Source of the DNA: Micromonospora eburnea
GTDB taxonomy: Bacteria; Actinomycetota; Actinomycetes; Mycobacteriales; Micromonosporaceae
DNA length: 64,000 nucleotides
Direction of reading: 5' to 3'
Assembly (NCBI RefSeq): GCF_900090225.1
Contig: NZ_FMHY01000002.1
Coordinates: 2,542,001 to 2,606,000 of the forward strand
Shown: piece by piece, positions 60,508-64,000 of the stretch
Position numbering within the stretch: the first letter of the stretch is position 1
How the letters are laid out: the number at the start of each line of letters is the position of its first letter
The notes under the pieces: model-generated
Database searches by the model: none
What the model was told of the DNA's origin: nothing
What the model saw: only the letters and a program-made list of their open reading frames with translations
Program-made: the position numbers and the translations under genes

Positions 60508-61701
60508 TCACGCCGCGACCGCCCCGGCGGACTCGAGCGGAATCCGCGCGTACACCCGGAAGCCGCCGCCGGCCCGCGGACCGGTCCGCAGGATCCCACC
60601 GTAGAGGGCGACCCGTTCCCGCATGCCGACCAGGCCGTGCCCGATCCGGTCGGGCAGCGGCGCCGGGCCGCGACCGGTATCGGTCACCTCCACGGCCAGG
60701 AATTCGTCGGTGACGGTGAGCCGCACCAGCGCCGTGGCCGCCCCGGCGTGCTTGAGGGCGTTCGTCAGCGCCTCCTGCACGATCCGGTAGACGGTGAGCG
60801 CCACGCCCTCCTCCAGCGGCCCCAACCCGCCGTCGACCCGCAGCGTCACCGGCAGCCCCGCCTCCCGGACCTGCTCGACCAGGGCCTCGATGCCCGTCAC
60901 CCCCGGCTGCGGGGCCAGCTCGGCGACCGGCTCCGTTTCCGTGCGCAGCACGTCCAGCAGCCGGCGCAGCTCGCGCAGGGTGGCCCGGCCGGTCTCCTCG
61001 ACCGTGGCCATCGCCGCGTCGGCGGCGTCCGGGTCACGGCGCAGCACGCGGCGGGCCCCGGTGGCCAACACTCCCATCACGCTGACCTGGTGGGCGACCA
61101 CGTCGTGCAGTTCCCGGGCGATCCGGCGCCGCTCGTCGGCGACGGCCTGCTCGGCCAGGGACCGCTGCGTCGCCTCGGCGACCCGGGCCCGCTCGCGCAG
61201 CATCCGGGTGGACTGCCGGCGGGCGTGCACCGCACGGCCGACCGCGTACGCCACCGACCCGGTGAGCAGGTTGTTGAGCACCGTGTACGCCGGATTCGTG
61301 TCGAACACGTTCTCCGGCGGCGTGAACAGGTTGGCCAGCGCCACCGGCACCCAGAGCAGTACCGCGGCGAGCGCGGCCGGTCGTACGCGTCGGTGCGCCG
61401 CCATCGTGTAGGTCAGCACGATGAAGGTCAGGCCCTGGGTGGGCGGCGCGTGTCGCAGCAACACCGGCACCGCCAGGGTGGCCACCGCCAGGCCGACCGC
61501 CGGCCACGGCGCAACGCGGCGCAGCGCCACCGGGACCGCCCCGAGCGCGCTCCAGCCCAGCGTCACCCACAGTTGCGTGGGCCGTAGGTCGGGCGGCGCC
61601 AGCAGCAGAAACAGTGCGGACACCAGCAGCACGGCGACCGCCACGCAGGTGTCGGCGGCCAGCGGTCGACCGCGTATCCACGCCCGCGCCCGGTTGGTCA
61701 T
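60508..61701 (-). CDS. Sensor histidine kinase (HisKA_3)
   Basis: 397 residues. About six membrane segments in the first 160 residues with little extracellular domain, then the HisKA_3 phosphoacceptor His199 in RIARELHDVVAHQVSVMG, N box VQEALTNALKHAGA, and G boxes DTGRGPAPLP and HGLVGMRERVALYGG. This is the DesK-like/NarL-partner kinase type common next to antibiotic or envelope-stress ABC transporters; the signal is unknown. Confidence 0.93.
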   Translation of the reverse strand: MTNRARAWIRGRPLAADTCVAVAVLLVSALFLLLAPPDLRPTQLWVTLGWSALGAVPVALRRVAPWPAVGLAVATLAVPVLLRHAPPTQGLTFIVLTYTMAAHRRVRPAALAAVLLWVPVALANLFTPPENVFDTNPAYTVLNNLLTGSVAYAVGRAVHARRQSTRMLRERARVAEATQRSLAEQAVADERRRIARELHDVVAHQVSVMGVLATGARRVLRRDPDAADAAMATVEETGRATLRELRRLLDVLRTETEPVAELAPQPGVTGIEALVEQVREAGLPVTLRVDGGLGPLEEGVALTVYRIVQEALTNALKHAGAATALVRLTVTDEFLAVEVTDTGRGPAPLPDRIGHGLVGMRERVALYGGILRTGPRAGGGFRVYARIPLESAGAVAA

Positions 61702-61777
61702 GCCCTGACGCTAGCCGCCAGCCGGCTCGGCTCCTCGTCGCCGAAGCCGAACCCGGTCTCCTCCCCGCGGATGAGGG

Positions 61778-62686
61778 TCACTCGTCCGCGCCCGGGGCGG
61801 CCGGCCGGGACCGGGCGTCGGTCAGCGGATCACCGGCACCGGCCGCCGGGAACGGCGGCGGGGTGCCGCCGAAACTCGGGCAGAGCGCCTGATGGGCGCA
61901 CCAGTCGCAGAGCCGGCTCGGCCGGGGACGGAAGTCCTGCCGCTCGGTGGCCTGCTCGATGGCCTGCCAGAGCGCCACCACCGTGCGCTCGAAGCGCATC
62001 AGCTCCTCCGCGTCGGGGGTGTAGTCGCACACCTCGGCGTCTCTGAGGTAGAGCAGCCGGAGCACCCGTGGCACCACGCCGCGGGTGCGCCACAGCACCA
62101 GCGCGTAGAACTTCAGCTGGAACAGCGCCCGGGCCTCGAACGCCTCGCGCGGCGCGCCGCCGGTCTTGTAGTCGACCACCCGCAGCGCGCCGTCCGGGGC
62201 CACGTCGAGCCGGTCCAGGTAGCCTCGGATCAGCAGCTCCTCGTCGACCACCGCCGAGATCAACGCCTCCCGCTCGGCCGGCTCCAGCCGGCGCGGGTCC
62301 TCCACCGCGAAGTAGCCCTCCAGCAGCGCGGCGGCCGAGCGGAGGAACTCGGCCGGCCCGCTGACGTCGCCCTCGGCGAAGAGCGTCCCCAGCTCCGGCT
62401 GCTCGGTGACCAGCCGATCCCACTGCGGGGCGACCAGGTCGCCGGCGGACCGCGGGGTGCGCGCCGCCGCCGGCAGGTCGAACAGCCGCTCCAGCACCGC
62501 GTGCACCAGCGTGCCCCGGGCCTGCTCCATCGTGGGGCGCTCGGGCAACCGGTCGATGCTGCGGAACCGGTAGAGCAGCGGGCAGGTCTTGAAGTCCGCC
62601 GCCCGCGACGGCGACAGCGACGCCCGCACCGTGGGCGGTGCCGCCGTGGGGAGGTCCTGCCCGTCGATCACCGGTTCCGCCGTCAT
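61778..62686 (-). CDS. RecB-family PD-(D/E)XK exonuclease
   Basis: 302 residues from ATG 62686. Nuclease core: ASLSPSRAADFKTCPLLYRF, ARGTLVHAVLERLFDLP with the conserved His, and GYLDRLDVAPDGALRVVDYK with Asp and the DYK of the PD-(D/E)XK site. One Cys at the N side (KTCPL) plus three at the end (LCDWCAHQALCPSF) form a probable 4Fe-4S cluster as in AddB and Cas4. It is divergent from the site-2 protease. Mycobacteria have the equivalent Rv2119 next to trmI. Confidence 0.9.
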   Translation of the reverse strand: MTAEPVIDGQDLPTAAPPTVRASLSPSRAADFKTCPLLYRFRSIDRLPERPTMEQARGTLVHAVLERLFDLPAAARTPRSAGDLVAPQWDRLVTEQPELGTLFAEGDVSGPAEFLRSAAALLEGYFAVEDPRRLEPAEREALISAVVDEELLIRGYLDRLDVAPDGALRVVDYKTGGAPREAFEARALFQLKFYALVLWRTRGVVPRVLRLLYLRDAEVCDYTPDAEELMRFERTVVALWQAIEQATERQDFRPRPSRLCDWCAHQALCPSFGGTPPPFPAAGAGDPLTDARSRPAAPGADE

Positions 62687-62767
62687 GTCCGGAAGGTTAG
62701 GGCACCGGTGTGACAGGGCCACCGCCGCCGCACCGGGACATGATCCGCGCCGCGTAGCATCGACCCG

Positions 62768-63910
62768 GTGGAGCAGAGGCCCCGACCACCGCACCGGCCC
62801 GGACTGACCGTCGGCCGGGTGTGTGGGGTGCCGCTGCGCGTCGACGCCTCGATGCTGCTGCTCGCGCTGGTCGTCACCATCCTGTACGCCGCCCTCGCCC
62901 GTCGGCAGCTCGACCTCGGCCCGCTCGGCGGCTACCTGGTCGGCCTCGGCTTCGTGGTCTCCCTGCTCGGCTCGGTGCTGCTGCACGAGCTGGGCCACGC
63001 CCTGACCGCCCGCCGCTACGGCATCGGTGTGCGCGGCATCACCCTGGAACTGCTCGGCGGCTACACCGAGATGGACCGGGACGCTCCCAGCCCCCGCGTC
63101 GACCTGCTCGTCTCCCTCGCCGGGCCGGCCGTGTCCGCGCTGCTCGGCGGCGCCGCCGTCGCCGCCACCGTGGCCCTGCCGGACGGCACCCTCGCCCACC
63201 AGTTCGCCTTCCAGCTCGCGGTGAGCAACGTCGTGGTCGCCGTCTTCAACAGCCTGCCCGGGCTGCCGCTCGACGGCGGCCGGGCGCTGCGCGCCGCCGT
63301 CTGGGCGCTCACCCGGGACCGGCACCGCGGCACCGAGGTGGCCGGCTGGGTGGGCCGGGTGGTGGCCGTCGGCACCCTGGCCCCGGTCGTCCTGCTCACT
63401 CTGCGCCGGGCGGTCGACCCGGTGCTCCTGCCGCTGGTGCTGCTGGTCGCGGTCACCCTCTGGCGGGGCGCCGGCCAGTCCATCCGGATGGCCCGGATCA
63501 ACCGCCGCCTGCCCCTGGTCGACCTGGCCCGGCTCGCCCGCCCGGTGTTCCCCGTACCCACCGGCACCCCGCTCGCGGAGGCGCAGCGCCGCCGCGCCGA
63601 GGCCGCCACCCCCGCCGCCGCGCTCGCCGTCGTCGACGCCGTCGGCCGGCCGGTCGCCCTGGTCGACCCGGCCCGGGCCGACGCCGTACCCCCGCAGCGG
63701 CGGCCGTGGCTCGCGGTGGACGCGGTCGCCCACGACCTGGACACCCTGCCCGCCCTACCCGTCGGCGCCGACGGCGAACGGGTGCTGGAGGCCCTACGCA
63801 CCCACCCGGCCGCACAGTACGTCGTGACCGCAGGCGAAGATGTCGTCGGCGTTCTGCACATCGCGGATCTGGCTCAGCTTTTGGAACCCAAACGGAAGAC
63901 GAACACGTGA
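62768..63910 (+). CDS. Site-2 protease family (M50) membrane metallopeptidase
   Basis: 380 residues from GTG 62768. HELGH at 73-77 within LLGSVLLHELGHALTARRYG, and the second zinc motif NSLPGLPLDGGRALRA. Six or so membrane segments, then a cytoplasmic C-terminal part with a CBS-like domain (AALAVVDAVGRPVALVDPA, then YVVTAGEDVVGVLHIADLAQ). Intramembrane cleavage of a regulator is expected; the substrate is unknown. Its stop overlaps the trmI start (GTGA). Confidence 0.9.
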   Translation: MEQRPRPPHRPGLTVGRVCGVPLRVDASMLLLALVVTILYAALARRQLDLGPLGGYLVGLGFVVSLLGSVLLHELGHALTARRYGIGVRGITLELLGGYTEMDRDAPSPRVDLLVSLAGPAVSALLGGAAVAATVALPDGTLAHQFAFQLAVSNVVVAVFNSLPGLPLDGGRALRAAVWALTRDRHRGTEVAGWVGRVVAVGTLAPVVLLTLRRAVDPVLLPLVLLVAVTLWRGAGQSIRMARINRRLPLVDLARLARPVFPVPTGTPLAEAQRRRAEAATPAAALAVVDAVGRPVALVDPARADAVPPQRRPWLAVDAVAHDLDTLPALPVGADGERVLEALRTHPAAQYVVTAGEDVVGVLHIADLAQLLEPKRKTNT

Positions 63911-64000
63911 CCGCACATTCCTCCGCCGTCCCGGCCGACCCCGCCGCCGCGGCGCTGCCCCCAGTTCACCGTGGGCCGTTCCGCCCCGGCGACCGGGTGC
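63907..64000 (+). CDS. trmI: tRNA (adenine-N1-)-methyltransferase, N-terminal fragment
   Basis: Only ~31 codons are present before the window ends: VTAHSSAVPADPAAAA, then HRGPFRPGDRV, which matches the N terminus of actinobacterial TrmI (Rv2118c). The GTG at 63907 overlaps the site-2 protease stop. The position next to the RecB-like gene supports the call; identity rests on a short stretch and synteny. Confidence 0.68.
   Translation, partial: MTAHSSAVPADPAAAALPPVHRGPFRPGDRV

Overview
The window is about 64 kb of very high-GC chromosome with frequent GTG starts, 1-8 nt gene overlaps (GTGA, ATGA), a mycothiol gene (mshC), an F420-type luciferase-like oxidoreductase, SecA2, GAF-ANTAR and PAC2 proteins. 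This points to an actinomycete. The protein style and the recurring terminator/repeat families fit Micromonospora or a close relative; that placement is inference. Two blocks, trmI / recB-like exonuclease near the right end and metH - PAC2 - mshC - SCO1664 - DUF3090 - phosphatase - uppP in the middle, match gene content I recall around Rv2118c-Rv2136c of Mycobacterium tuberculosis, so this is core chromosome with accessory insertions.

Layout. 1-3.7 kb: glycosyltransferases (a GT4 cut by the window edge, and a GpgS-like enzyme) divergent from a Gfo/Idh/MocA oxidoreductase and an MDR dehydrogenase. 3.9-8.5 kb: SecA2, a GAF-ANTAR regulator preceded by a 21-codon leader ORF, a DUF2231 membrane protein and a methyltransferase. 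8.6-13.4 kb: DUF3500 protein, cupin, a cysteine dioxygenase / rhodanese / winged-helix sulfur-type operon, a second winged-helix paralog and a kinase-like protein without a P-loop. 13.4-19 kb: DUF6236, DksA/TraR-type zinc finger, DUF72, DUF2267, then a repeat peptide (Asp-Gly-Gly-Ala rich) followed 9 nt later by a Cupin_4/JmjC oxygenase. 19-23.6 kb: a tightly overlapping four-gene minus-strand operon built around an EccC-like FtsK/SpoIIIE ATPase. 23.7-31.7 kb: NYN protein, ClpC-type unfoldase, small proteins, LysR, hemerythrin-like protein, M20 peptidase. 31.8-46 kb: DUF5703, aldo/keto reductase, LLM oxidoreductase, UppP, a secreted lysozyme-like protein, then the mshC/metH block.

46.0-51.5 kb is a scar of mobile DNA. 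A decayed tyrosine integrase lies directly after metH, and the last codons of metH are repeated 2.6 kb downstream (attL/attR-like, both reading Asn-Ala-Lys-stop). Around it are 132-bp direct repeats, GNAT and S1-domain cargo, a second integrase fragment and an intact IS256-family transposase. 51.5-64 kb returns to MFS transporter, ECF42-type sigma factor with its DGPF partner, HAD phosphatase, MacB/FtsX-type ABC transporter with an adjacent two-component system, RecB-like nuclease, site-2 protease and the start of trmI.

Threads across genes: five GTTT-N15/16-GGGTA promoters (SigB/SigF type) precede stress-flavoured genes (GAF-ANTAR, DUF2231, DksA-like, ClpC, hemerythrin), suggesting a general-stress regulon. 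Convergent genes are separated by long palindromic bidirectional terminators, one of them a perfect 54-bp palindrome. The candidates for undescribed biology are the repeat peptide plus JmjC oxygenase pair, the EccC-like operon, and the metH-targeting integrative element.
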